A stretch of 64,000 nt of DNA from Ichthyosporea sp. XGB-2017a (Eukaryota; Opisthokonta; Ichthyosporea). The notes beneath the pieces were generated by a model. It saw only the letters and a program-made list of their open reading frames with translations, searched no databases and was not told where the DNA came from. The stretch is taken from assembly GCA_002811675.1 (NCBI GenBank), contig PDIM01010337.1, positions 125,989 to 189,988 on the forward strand, given 5' to 3'. Below, one piece after another: positions 49,705 through 58,777 of the stretch. The position numbers and the translations under genes are program-made. Position 1 is the first letter of the stretch. Each line of letters begins with the position of its first letter.

Positions 49705-51849
49705 ATGGAAACATCAGACGCGAGCAATCCTCCGAAGGAAGAAAATGTCGTACAACCTCAGGCTCAGGTGCACCAGCAGGAAGAAATGAATCCAGCGCAG
49801 CAAGGCAATTCTAATCCTCCGTCCAGACCTATGAGCGTTCCGGCTGGAGCTGATATTAAGACTGAACGTAAAAGCTCTAGCGATTCAAATCAGAAGGAAG
49901 AGGGAATTAGTACATTGAGTAATGATAATGAGGGTTCTGAAGGTACAGGGGCGGATAGAGACTTTCGTAGAAGCCGAATCAGCTTTAGTAGAAAGCAACT
50001 TCATGAATTGGAGCTTGCATTTGAAAAAGATCACATGCCCTCTGTTTCTGATAGGCATGCCTTAGCGCAAAAGTTTGGACTGTCAGAAAAGAGTGTTCGT
50101 CATTGGTTTCAAAATAGAAGACAGAAAATGAGAGAAATTATGCGTAGAAATGAAAAGATCAGAATGTTTGGTGAGGCAGGTGTTCCACCTGATCAAGGAC
50201 CTTCAATGAAAAGAAAGTCGGAGGGCGGATGGGGCCATCCAGAACAGGGGTACCCGTATCCTGGAGGCCCACCCGGTCCAAATGTTCCTATGGAGTTTCG
50301 TCAGCATTATGCAATGGGTAGGTATGGACCTGAAGGCGTTCCCCCTCCAGGATATCACGGTCATCCTGGATACCTTCCGGCTCAACAGTACTCTCAGCAT
50401 GGGGGGCCTGGTAACCCAATGGACTATAGAGGTCCTCCACGTTCCCCTCGCCATGGTCCCGGTCAGGGATATCCTATGGTTCCAGGAGGGTCTCACGGAC
50501 CTCATCAAGGCCATTCACATCTCCCGCCCCCACATATTGGACATTATCCTGGTGCCCCCCCTCATCAAGATGGACATCACCAGGGTGGTCCTCCTCACCA
50601 GGGCGGCCCTCCTCACCAGGGTGGCCCTCCTCACCAGGGTGGTCCTCCTCACCAGGGTGGTCCTCCTCACCAGGGTGGTCCTCCTCACCAGGGTGGTCCT
50701 CCTCACCAGGGAGGTCCTCCTCACCAGGGTGGTCCTCATCACCAGGGGGGGCCTCATCACCAGGGGGGCCCTCATCACCAGGGGGGGCCTCCACATCAAG
50801 GTGGTCCTCCTCATCAGGGTGGTCCCCCTCATCAAGACGGTCCATCTCATCAAAGTGGCCCCTCACACCAAGGCGGCCCACCTCATCCGGGCCATCCACA
50901 AAATGGGCATCCACATCAAGGGCATCAACACCCAGGACACCAACACCAAGGAGAATTTTCTGAAGGGGAGCGTGGACGGCCATATCCACCTGAAGTAATG
51001 TATCAAAACCCTAGATATTCGAATGAGAACCTGAAGGGAAGAGAATATGGTAGCCAAGGGAAGCCAACTAGAGTGAGTCCTGTAGGCGTTTCAGGTGTCC
51101 CTGGAGATTATCGCAAGCGCCCTTCTGATAACAGAACCGAGGAAATGCATAGCAGGTATGAAAATAGCGGTGGGCCTAAGGGGGAAGGAGCTCCATTCCA
51201 AGGAAAATATACTGTGGGCGTAAAGCCGACATTTTCAGGGGGACCAGATGGGGAGAAAGTGCCTAGCATGATACCAGTTCACTACTCTGCGCCTGATAGA
51301 CAAGGAATGGTTGGGAGATATAAGCATCCAGGTCAACAAGGGGATAAGAAAGAAAATATGGAGTATGAAAACAGAGAACTTTCCAAGGTACAGGGTGCTG
51401 ATAGTAAACCCGGAACCCCGATTAAGGGCGAGATAAATGGGGCTGTCTACTCTGAAAAGTCAGACTCTATGCGAACTCCGAGTCCTAATGGAGAGCGCGG
51501 GGGTGAAACGAAGAAACGAAGCCACGCCGATGTTGAAAGAAAAAGAAGGGATGATATTGCAGAACTTATGAGCAGGCTAAGAGAAGTTATTCCGGACTGT
51601 AACGGTACCAGAGCTGTGATTTTAAGAAAAGCTATTGATTATATTAATTATCTTGAGGGCCAAGTTAAGGACTTGAAAGCAGAATATGGGGATAATCGCC
51701 CACAGCCTGTATTCAAAAGCACAGCTCAAGAAGACCAAGAAGCAAGTGAACGGCTAGCGGAATTGGCGGATGCATCTGTAGAAATTGGGAATGGGCCTGC
51801 TGCTCCTTTGACAAATGAAGCAACTGCCCCTGTTGAACAGCAGCCATAA
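49705..51849 (+). CDS. homeodomain-bHLH fusion transcription factor
   Basis: 714 residues in one exon carrying two complete DNA-binding domains. A 60-residue homeodomain lies at about 87-147; helix 3 reads KSVRHWFQNRRQKMRE and keeps W48, F49, N51 and R53, with Q50. A bHLH domain lies at about 603-660. Its basic region HADVERKRRDD has the H-E-R pattern of Max/USF-type factors that bind CACGTG or similar E-boxes; the loop is short and helix 2 ends LEGQVKDLKAEY without a long leucine zipper. The 450-residue linker is rich in Pro, Gly, His and Gln and includes a tandem array of PPHQGG-like hexapeptides (about 285-390). The N-terminal tail is acidic and Gln-rich with a sumoylation-type IKTE; a second, IKGE, precedes the bHLH. 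One continuous frame with uniform codon use argues against an assembly fusion. DNA targets and partners are unknown. Confidence 0.93.
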   Translation: METSDASNPPKEENVVQPQAQVHQQEEMNPAQQGNSNPPSRPMSVPAGADIKTERKSSSDSNQKEEGISTLSNDNEGSEGTGADRDFRRSRISFSRKQLHELELAFEKDHMPSVSDRHALAQKFGLSEKSVRHWFQNRRQKMREIMRRNEKIRMFGEAGVPPDQGPSMKRKSEGGWGHPEQGYPYPGGPPGPNVPMEFRQHYAMGRYGPEGVPPPGYHGHPGYLPAQQYSQHGGPGNPMDYRGPPRSPRHGPGQGYPMVPGGSHGPHQGHSHLPPPHIGHYPGAPPHQDGHHQGGPPHQGGPPHQGGPPHQGGPPHQGGPPHQGGPPHQGGPPHQGGPPHQGGPHHQGGPHHQGGPHHQGGPPHQGGPPHQGGPPHQDGPSHQSGPSHQGGPPHPGHPQNGHPHQGHQHPGHQHQGEFSEGERGRPYPPEVMYQNPRYSNENLKGREYGSQGKPTRVSPVGVSGVPGDYRKRPSDNRTEEMHSRYENSGGPKGEGAPFQGKYTVGVKPTFSGGPDGEKVPSMIPVHYSAPDRQGMVGRYKHPGQQGDKKENMEYENRELSKVQGADSKPGTPIKGEINGAVYSEKSDSMRTPSPNGERGGETKKRSHADVERKRRDDIAELMSRLREVIPDCNGTRAVILRKAIDYINYLEGQVKDLKAEYGDNRPQPVFKSTAQEDQEASERLAELADASVEIGNGPAAPLTNEATAPVEQQP
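50563..50880 (+). repeat. 18 bp coding minisatellite (PPHQGG array)
   Basis: About 18 tandem copies of an 18 bp unit near CCTCCTCACCAGGGTGGT. Central copies are almost identical; outer copies are degenerate (PHHQGG, PSHQSG). All keep the reading frame of the surrounding protein. The repeat makes the other frames open too, which explains long spurious frames there. Confidence 0.95.
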
Positions 51850-52697
51850 GTGCTTCGTTTACAGTTCAAAGTTCCATTTCTCTTTGTATTGTAGTTTCAC
51901 CGTCTATCACTCTCCATGTCCAGTACCTATTGAAGTTTTGCGCATTCTTGTTTGCCATTTCTAGTCATACACAGCTCAGGCTTAATGCCCTGTACTAAAG
52001 CTACCCGTTAAATAAAGCACGCATGTAAATTGCTGATTTAGAATTTCTATAGCTGAGCAATATAAACATTGTAGTTATTTCGTTCAAAGTGTGACAAAAC
52101 AACTTACTCGTCTTGGTCAATGTGCACGTTGTAAGGTTTTCATTCAATTGCAGAAGGTTACCGTTCGAATGTCGCCAATATCGAATAAGGAATATAGCAC
52201 GATTAAGCCTCAATCCTTATTACAGTGGTCCCAGGTCCTTCTCGTCTAAACTCAAGGTACTAAAATATTTGTGGATATTGGAAGTTAGAATGCTATTCGA
52301 CTTGGAACCTCAATTGATCTATATAAGGTAACTCATATTTCCTGTTTTGGACTTTTGTTGCCATGGACCCGAAATGTTCATTTTATTTATTTTCGCAGTA
52401 CGTCGTATAGTGTCGACGCGTAGCAGTTTCATTTTTATTTAGAAGTCCTTGAAGTTTTATTTTATACTTCGCTATGTTATCTTTCTGTTGCAGCTTCTGC
52501 TCTTGCATTGACTAATTCCCCCTCTTTTGAGGCTTTCATTTTAAACGGATTCGCTCTCGGCTTTGGTTTTGGTTTGATTGCGCAAAAGAGCTATTCCTAA
52601 AGTCGAGCTCCGTATTTTCCACCGTCAAAGCCCTAACGCAGCCCTAAAAAAATTGAACAACGAGCCACAAGAGCATTCAAGACACACTACTCGTGTT
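51850..52697. other. spacer and leader before the W-motif protein gene
   Basis: 848 bp. Pyrimidine tract-CAG sites near 52400 and 52491 could be acceptors of a 5' UTR intron but no matching exon was confirmed. The frame opened from 52578 begins at TTG. No other gene was seen. Confidence 0.35.
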
Positions 52698-54230
52698 ATG
52701 AACGATAGCAGTGAAGTGGCAGACATTCCAGCGGAAAAAGCTGTAAACTTAGCTCGAGAACGGTGGCAAATGGCCCTGAAAAGAGTTAAAATAGACTTAA
52801 AAATGGAAAACCTTAGTCTGGAGAATGATTCCCAAGAAACTGCTGAGACCAAGGCAGATTTAAGTGAACATACAGAGCGCCCATTGAGCAAGCAAAACTC
52901 CTCTAACAGCGTTTCAGAACAAGGTAAAAACAAAACGAAAGTACGTTATAAGAAAAGAAGTGAATCACGGGCAATGAAAATGTGGCTTTCTGCAGCAAAT
53001 CAAAAACTGCAAGAATACGAAGACATGACAAATACGGGACCCAGCGTAGTCAAGAAAACATCGAAACATCAGCTAAACGAAGTTCTTAAAATGAAAGAGA
53101 AGCAGAGTCTGTCATTAGAACAAATGAGGCGACCATACACAGGGGGGAGCATGGAACCTTCAAAAGAAAAGTATTGCAGGGACTCGGAAATAAGTGCGAT
53201 TGCAGCCGTGAGATTCCACAATATAGAGAAAAAAAGGCAGCTTGAATATGAGATCGAGTATTACAAAAACAAAGCTGAAAAAGAAAAGGCCGCACGTGAA
53301 AGGAGGCTTTTAAAAGAAAAGGCCAGGAAAGAAAAGAAAAAGAAACAAAAACTGGCAAAACAAAAGTCTCAAGCAGCAAGAAAACGCAGCGATGACGATA
53401 ATGACGATAATGACAACTATGGCGATGATAACAGAAGCAATAGTGATTGCCATGATGGAAGTGATAGCATTGGGGAAGGGAGAGGGGGATACGACGGGTC
53501 ACATGGCGATGGCTCATGTGTCGATAAAAAGGATGATGAAGGCGACAGCAGTAATGATCACGAGGGTAAGGACCAAGGAGATAAACATCAAGATAATTCT
53601 GAAAGACAAATGCAGGCGAAGGGTCCCGCCAGTGACTCCCCCTGGAAAGCGGTCAAATGGCATTTGCTCAGCAGCAAGAAAAAAGAAGCACGTTCCTTAA
53701 GTCCAGAATTGGTCAAACGTGCCCTGTATGTTAACAAACGAAGGGCTGCAAGCCAAAGTCCTCCGCCCCCAGTTTCACGAGGAAAAGATTTGTGGTCAAA
53801 ATCGAAAGCAAAGCTTCTGAAAGGACAAAACAAGAACCTCAAAATGTGGCACGATGTTACGGAAAGGTTACACAAAGCGCACAATAATGCAAAATCAAAA
53901 AATGCGGTTCAGGTGGATAAGCATGACATGTTCCACAGCGCAGAGGAATGGAAAACTATCGCCATGGAAGATTCAAAAGAACAATGGTCAACACATGAAG
54001 AGTCTTCAAGCTTTTATGAAGATGGACTTGGAAGCGCAGTTTCTCAGGCTCTTAAGGCACTTGCTCAACTTAAGCTCAAGGAAACGGCAACTATATCAGA
54101 AAAGAACACAAAGCCTGAAGAAGAACCTTTAGCTAAAGTAAAGACCTTTACCGACACGAAAGAGAAATTCAAGGGGCCATGGGAACGCTTAAAGAGTAAG
54201 CTTCTCAACGGGGAACTTGCTTCCGTCTAG
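52698..54230 (+). CDS. orphan Lys-rich protein with repeated W motifs
   Basis: 510 residues from ATG 52698; the frame is open from 52578 without another ATG. I recognise no family. A basic coiled coil (about 205-260) is followed by an Asp/Asn/Gly-rich acidic stretch (about 260-320). Short Trp-centred segments recur along the chain: RWQMALKRVKIDL, MWLSAANQKLQEY, PWKAVKWHLLSS, LWSKSKAKLLKG, MWHDVTERLHKA and PWERLKSKLLNGE. The last closes the protein. They share W, then K/R, then a Leu pair, suggesting a degenerate repeated amphipathic module. Composition favours a nuclear or cytoskeletal protein (inference). Its stop lies 37 bp from the stop of the convergent methyltransferase gene. Confidence 0.75.
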   Translation: MNDSSEVADIPAEKAVNLARERWQMALKRVKIDLKMENLSLENDSQETAETKADLSEHTERPLSKQNSSNSVSEQGKNKTKVRYKKRSESRAMKMWLSAANQKLQEYEDMTNTGPSVVKKTSKHQLNEVLKMKEKQSLSLEQMRRPYTGGSMEPSKEKYCRDSEISAIAAVRFHNIEKKRQLEYEIEYYKNKAEKEKAARERRLLKEKARKEKKKKQKLAKQKSQAARKRSDDDNDDNDNYGDDNRSNSDCHDGSDSIGEGRGGYDGSHGDGSCVDKKDDEGDSSNDHEGKDQGDKHQDNSERQMQAKGPASDSPWKAVKWHLLSSKKKEARSLSPELVKRALYVNKRRAASQSPPPPVSRGKDLWSKSKAKLLKGQNKNLKMWHDVTERLHKAHNNAKSKNAVQVDKHDMFHSAEEWKTIAMEDSKEQWSTHEESSSFYEDGLGSAVSQALKALAQLKLKETATISEKNTKPEEEPLAKVKTFTDTKEKFKGPWERLKSKLLNGELASV

Positions 54231-54267
54231 CCGAGATATACATAAATCCATTCACATCGTGGATACA

Positions 54268-55308
54268 CTACTTAGTGGCAATGACGGTGGGAAACATATT
54301 TCTTGAGTCAGGTATAATATCAATATTTTCCCTTTCAAATCCTCCACTTATTAGTTGCTCTTTCAGATTTTCAGTACTCACTGTGTTTCTCCAAGCAACT
54401 TCTAAAATTTCTTCGAGTACAACTATTTCAAGTCTCTTAATTTCCTTGTCCTCCTCTCCTAATACCCACTCCTTTTCAACAGTGCAAAAGCTGGTCACTA
54501 ATGTACCCCCCTTCTTCAATGCTTTATACAATTTTGAATAAAATTGAATAATATCTTCATTGTTGCTCATATAAAGAGTAATACCCGAACTTACGAGTAC
54601 GTCAAAAGTATCTTGGAAATCCATTGCTAGAATGTCTACTTCTTTAAGTTCGGTCTGTTCCGAAACATTCAAATTCATCGCAATCTGTCGGGCCTGACTC
54701 AAAGAATTGGGATCAAGATCCATACCAATTAGCTTGTATCCTGAAACTTTTGAATAGTCCAGTGTCAACACATCCGTAAAGACGCCACAGGGGATGCTCC
54801 CTATAACCTTATTCGGCTCAATCAGTTTTTGAATTTCTCTATCAAATATTCGAGCTCTTTCTGCTGTGCTCTGAATCAATCGAAACTTTTCCAAAAATAA
54901 TTCTTCCAAGGGATCAAGTGGCGTACCATACGGATTGAGTCCTGGAGCGAAGCGACACATGTGGTGATACGTAAATATCCGAGTCATTCTCCCATTTACT
55001 CCTTTGTTCACCAAAATAAATCTCATCAGTTCTGAGTCTGCAGCTAGTTTTAGGTAATAAAGCTTCTCTTCCAAAGGACCGTTTTCAGTATCACCCAGTG
55101 CCCGCAAGCGCTCCTCCACAGCATTGCTTCGTGCAATGACCTCTTGCAATGTTGGATTCCCATAGTGAGACAAAGAGCGCCCTTGCTTATGGGAGTCTTT
55201 AATCAACAAAGAACTTCTATAAAATCTTTTAAAAACTTGGGGAAAGCTACCCTTCGTACACAGCAAATAAAATCTGTCAAAATGAAACAAACTATTCCCA
55301 ATCATCAT
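54268..55308 (-). CDS. class I SAM-dependent methyltransferase-like protein
   Basis: 346 residues. The core (about 165-345) has the order of a class I methyltransferase: a glycine-containing motif I variant (VIGSIPCGVFTDVLTLD), the acidic end of strand 2 (YKLIGMDLDPNSLSQARQIA), the strand 3 acidic (EVDILAMDF), then FDVLVSSGITLYM and a helix ending in LKKGGTLVTSF. The N-terminal part (about 20-160) is a helical region I do not recognise. The N-terminus is basic and hydroxylated (FKRFYRSSLL), a possible mitochondrial presequence. The longer hydrophobic N-terminus begins at GTG, so ATG 55308 is used. Substrate unknown. The motif I variant and overall pattern seem closer to bacterial uncharacterised methyltransferases than to eukaryotic ones, but that is an impression from reading. 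Confidence 0.8.
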   Translation of the reverse strand: MMIGNSLFHFDRFYLLCTKGSFPQVFKRFYRSSLLIKDSHKQGRSLSHYGNPTLQEVIARSNAVEERLRALGDTENGPLEEKLYYLKLAADSELMRFILVNKGVNGRMTRIFTYHHMCRFAPGLNPYGTPLDPLEELFLEKFRLIQSTAERARIFDREIQKLIEPNKVIGSIPCGVFTDVLTLDYSKVSGYKLIGMDLDPNSLSQARQIAMNLNVSEQTELKEVDILAMDFQDTFDVLVSSGITLYMSNNEDIIQFYSKLYKALKKGGTLVTSFCTVEKEWVLGEEDKEIKRLEIVVLEEILEVAWRNTVSTENLKEQLISGGFERENIDIIPDSRNMFPTVIATK

Positions 55309-55835
55309 GATTTTACAAAACGAAAACAAAATGATAGACAGAAAAAACAAAAAGCAAAACAAAAACACAAGCCTCCGAATTTCACATATTTCCGCGAAAC
55401 GGCAGCTGATGGCAATAATTCCCTAAAGGGAATATATTTCCCCGAATTAAGCACGTACCGCGGCTTATAAACCTGGCTAGCGCTGGCGCTACTAAGAGTA
55501 GCTTGATCAGCAACTCACAATGCAAAATGGGAAAAATACTTTTTGTATGGAAGTTCCCATAAAAAAACACCCACACAATTTTTGTGGAGTTTAGGGGCAC
55601 TTTTTAGTTATAATTTTATTATTCATTTTTGTCCGAAGGTGGGTGGGGCCTTTATAATTTGTAATTTTATGATCAGTTTCTTTCTTTCTTTCTTTTTTTT
55701 TTTCTATGAAAACGTATTATTATTATTCGTGTTTTCTTTTGTCAAGTTGAACAGAATTTTTGTTTTTGAAGATTTTGAGTAAGTTAGTGATTGTAAGAAT
55801 TTTATAAGTATCAATCAAAAAGAAGATTAAACAAG
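55309..55835. other. divergent promoter region, methyltransferase and V-ATPase E
   Basis: 527 bp head-to-head spacer. T-rich towards the V-ATPase gene. No gene and no distinct motif were seen. Confidence 0.4.
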
Positions 55836-56601
55836 ATGGCTTTGAATGATTCCGAGGTTAATAAGCAAATCCAGCATATGGTTGCTTTTATCGAGCAGGA
55901 GGCTGCAGAGAAAGCTAATGAAATTAACGTAAAAGCTGAAGAAGAATTTAATATTGAGAAGATTAGATTGGTTCAGCAGGAGAAATTGAAAATCAGCGAA
56001 GCTTATGAAAAGAAAGAGAAACTTGTTGATGTCCAGAAGAAGATCCTTTATTCGAATCAGTTGAATGCTTCGCGTTTGCAGGTTTTGGAATCTCGTGACA
56101 GCCATGTGAACAAATGTATTAATGATTCTCTGGGGCAGTTGAAGAAGGGTACACAAGATCCAAACCAATATAAAAAGATGCTGAACGGACTTATTCAGCA
56201 ATGCTTGTTCCAGCTTATGGAACCCAGAGTGATTCTTAAGTGCCGTAAGGCTGATGTTTCCCTTGTCGAAAGCGCTGCTCCCGAGGCCGTCAAAGCATAC
56301 ACCAACGCGACCAACAAGCAGTGCCAAATCACCATCCAAAAAGATTCCTTCTTGCCCGAAGACTGGTAAGTGTTTTTATTTATTAGGTAGTATTAGGTAG
56401 AAAGTTTGAAAAGTGAGGAAAGAGTTTTGTGCTAATTGCTTTACGCCCAATATTTCACTTATAAATTGTAGCACTGGAGGTGTTGAATGTTTCTCTGTTG
56501 ATGGCAAAATCTCTTGCAACAACACTCTTGAGGCCAGACTTCATCAAGTCGCACAGGCTGCTATGCCTCAGATTAGAAAAACTCTGTTTAATGAACAGTA
56601 A
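55836..56601 (+). CDS. ATP6V1E: V-type H+-ATPase subunit E (two exons)
   Basis: Peripheral stalk subunit of the V1 sector, coupling ATP hydrolysis to proton pumping into endosomes and vacuoles. Exons 55836-56365 and 56472-56601 with a 106 bp intron (GTAAGT...TTGTAG) give 219 residues (family about 226-233). The long N-terminal helix (MALNDSEVNKQIQHMVAFIE, EQEAAEKANEINVKAEEEFN) forms the stalk coiled coil. The C-terminal domain holds LPEDC|TGGVECFS and NNTLEARLHQVAQAAMPQIR. ATG 55836 has AAG before and G after it. Without the intron the frame ends after EDW. Confidence 0.96.
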
Positions 56602-57496
56602 ATTATTGTAAGATTTTAGCTGTATTGTAGAAGACTATCGCATTGGGTTATTGGATGAGCGGAAGTGGGCCTGGTTATATTTCTGTGAAAGATTCGCTGG
56701 TAATATGAAAAGGCTTTTTGTTACAAAGGGGATTAAATTCCAAAAAGCGAGGGGAAAGAAGCACTTGTTTTACGGACAAGGTAACTGAAGTAGGAAAAGA
56801 TAATATATAACGAAGAGGAGAGCTAGAAAAAGGCTTTTCTAATGGAGGAGTGCAAACAATTTCCAGCTTTCTATTTGCGTATGCTCCAGGTGAACGTCGG
56901 TTTTTTAGTTTTCTGGAGTGGTGCTCTAACTGTTAAGTCCATTTCGCCTTTTCTGTTCTTCGATATCATTAATAAAAGAATATAAACCAAAAATATAACC
57001 TTTGCGTAAAGGATAAAGTCAGAGCTGTGCCATCCACCATCCATGTGAGTAAAAGACACTCTCACAGCTTTCTTTAGCAAGCACATGCACTCCTCTTCAA
57101 AAAATCAATTCAAAAATGTGCTTTATTTTCTACAGGCAATTCATTCAAAAGCCGTGTGAACAAAATAATTAAAATAATAATAGCCGTGGTTTTCTGTTTT
57201 CTACTATTTTTTTCTTTCCTTCAGTTTTTTGTTTTTGTTTTTTCCTTTTGTTTTCTTTTTTTCTTAAACAGCTTCCCTCTTACAGCCCTTAATTTGCTGT
57301 TACGCTGCTGTTTTTTTTTTAAGCATTCTCCGTCTTTTTCTTTCTTTGGCTATAATCTTTCATCGCTTTAATAAAAAGTGAGCAATAGTATGGAATGTAT
57401 GAGGAGTTCGAATTTGGCATTAGAAGGTTGTCAGATCATATTCGCAAAAGACAGACAAAAACACTTAAAGTCAATTGATCATAGACCCCCTTTTCT
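56602..57496. other. convergent spacer, V-ATPase E and TEAD
   Basis: 895 bp of 3' UTR-type DNA with T-rich stretches near 57190-57330. Short frames inside show no domain. No gene was recognised. Confidence 0.4.
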
Positions 57497-58777
57497 TTAC
57501 TCAACAAGTTTGTATATGTGGTTTTGTGTGCCATGTTCACTACCACTGACTTCAAAAACATACGCAATGCAGAGCAAGATTTCATTAGTATCATCATTCG
57601 TAACCAGCTGCAAAACCGAAAAATTCTCCAACACAGAGTTCATCATTTCCTTGTTCTCGAGAGCCTTCAGCTTTTCCACAAAACTGATCATGTATTCACA
57701 CATTGGGGAGCGTGAAAAGTTGTAACTAAATTTACCATTCTCGGGTGTAGAGTATTCCGTTTGAATCTTTTCCACGACCTGTTTCCCAAATGAGCACACC
57801 TTTGTGGAGAGCTTCATATTCATGGTTTCATCACTCACAAATTTGGATGAAATACCATAGAAACTCTGGCTTGCTTGTTCGTAGCTAATATCAGCCCAGA
57901 ATTTAACTAGAAAAAAGGCATTCTGGGGTCCCTGTGTATATCTTTCTTTCAGCCCTGGGAATTTATCATATATTTGTCTGATATCTACATATTCCATTGC
58001 GGGATCAGTAAACGCATGAGGGTTATTCAGATTGCAAAACAGATGCTTGTAGTATGAATCCGTATTATCTAAGCGATATTCCAAATATGCCGAAAAATCA
58101 ACCATTTTTGCTCTCAATCTGTCATACCCATAACCAGTATCTCCTGCAAGTTGTTGATCAGCCATTGAAGCCAGATGATTCAAATCGTAACCATTGCCGC
58201 CAGCGGCATGAGGCTTTGCGCCTTCATAGTAATGATTTCTCTCACCACTAATAATAAATAAAAATAGACATCATACAAAGGTTAGATTCCAATCCAATAA
58301 CTTATAGAAAAGTAACCAATACGCACATACACAAACAAATACATACTTTTCCCAACCATGCGGATGATCACGCTCTTGTTCATTGTTATATTCACCTTCG
58401 TAGCCGCCATTGTCTTTTTCGTCTTTGGATGCTTTTCTTGAAGTCATAGTTGCAGACACAATCTGGGCGGAAGACATTGAAGTTAAGTTATCCAAAACAG
58501 CCATTTGGGTTACTTCATCACAATTTTCACGCAGTTTCACTGTTAAATCTCTTTGCTTTTTTCTCGCTAATACTTGTATGTGGCTAGATACTTGTTTTCG
58601 GGATCTCTGCTTCCCTGTTCTCATTTTAATATACCGGGCAATAAGCTCGTTTCTTCCAAACATTTTTCCTTCATCAGACAAAATAATCTTACGCCTACCG
58701 CAAGGTGGGTATATCGCCAGTGCTTCCTCAAAAGCTTCTTCTATGTCTTTCGACCAAACTCCATCCGCTTCCGACAT
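57497..58777 (-). CDS. TEAD: TEAD/Scalloped transcription factor (two exons)
   Basis: DNA-binding effector of the Hippo pathway. Exons 58347-58777 and 57497-58247 flank a 99 bp intron (GTATGT...ATTAG), giving 393 residues (human TEAD1 426). The TEA domain is at about 5-80: [20 protein letters not shown], the [11 protein letters not shown] segment, and the recognition helix [14 protein letters not shown] glycine/asparagine-rich linker crosses the intron. The YAP-binding domain (about 180-393) preserves [26 protein letters not shown], the [14 protein letters not shown] segment with the cysteine that is acylated in animal TEADs, [18 protein letters not shown] and the [13 protein letters not shown] end. 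Conservation in the co-activator domain implies a Yorkie-like partner elsewhere in this genome. Confidence 0.97.

Noticed and set aside
50282-50998. Long overlapping frame rich in LLTRVV, plus two long - strand frames
   Set aside because: All arise because the 18 bp repeat lacks stops in other frames; no domain, and the homeodomain-bHLH frame is clearly coding.
52357-52370. X-box half site GTTGCCATGGACCC upstream of the W-motif gene
   Set aside because: The right arm fails the consensus, and no ciliary identity is known for the gene.
55309-55368. Hydrophobic N-terminal extension of the methyltransferase (MFLFCFLFFLSI...)
   Set aside because: The frame begins at GTG; the first ATG is at 55308.
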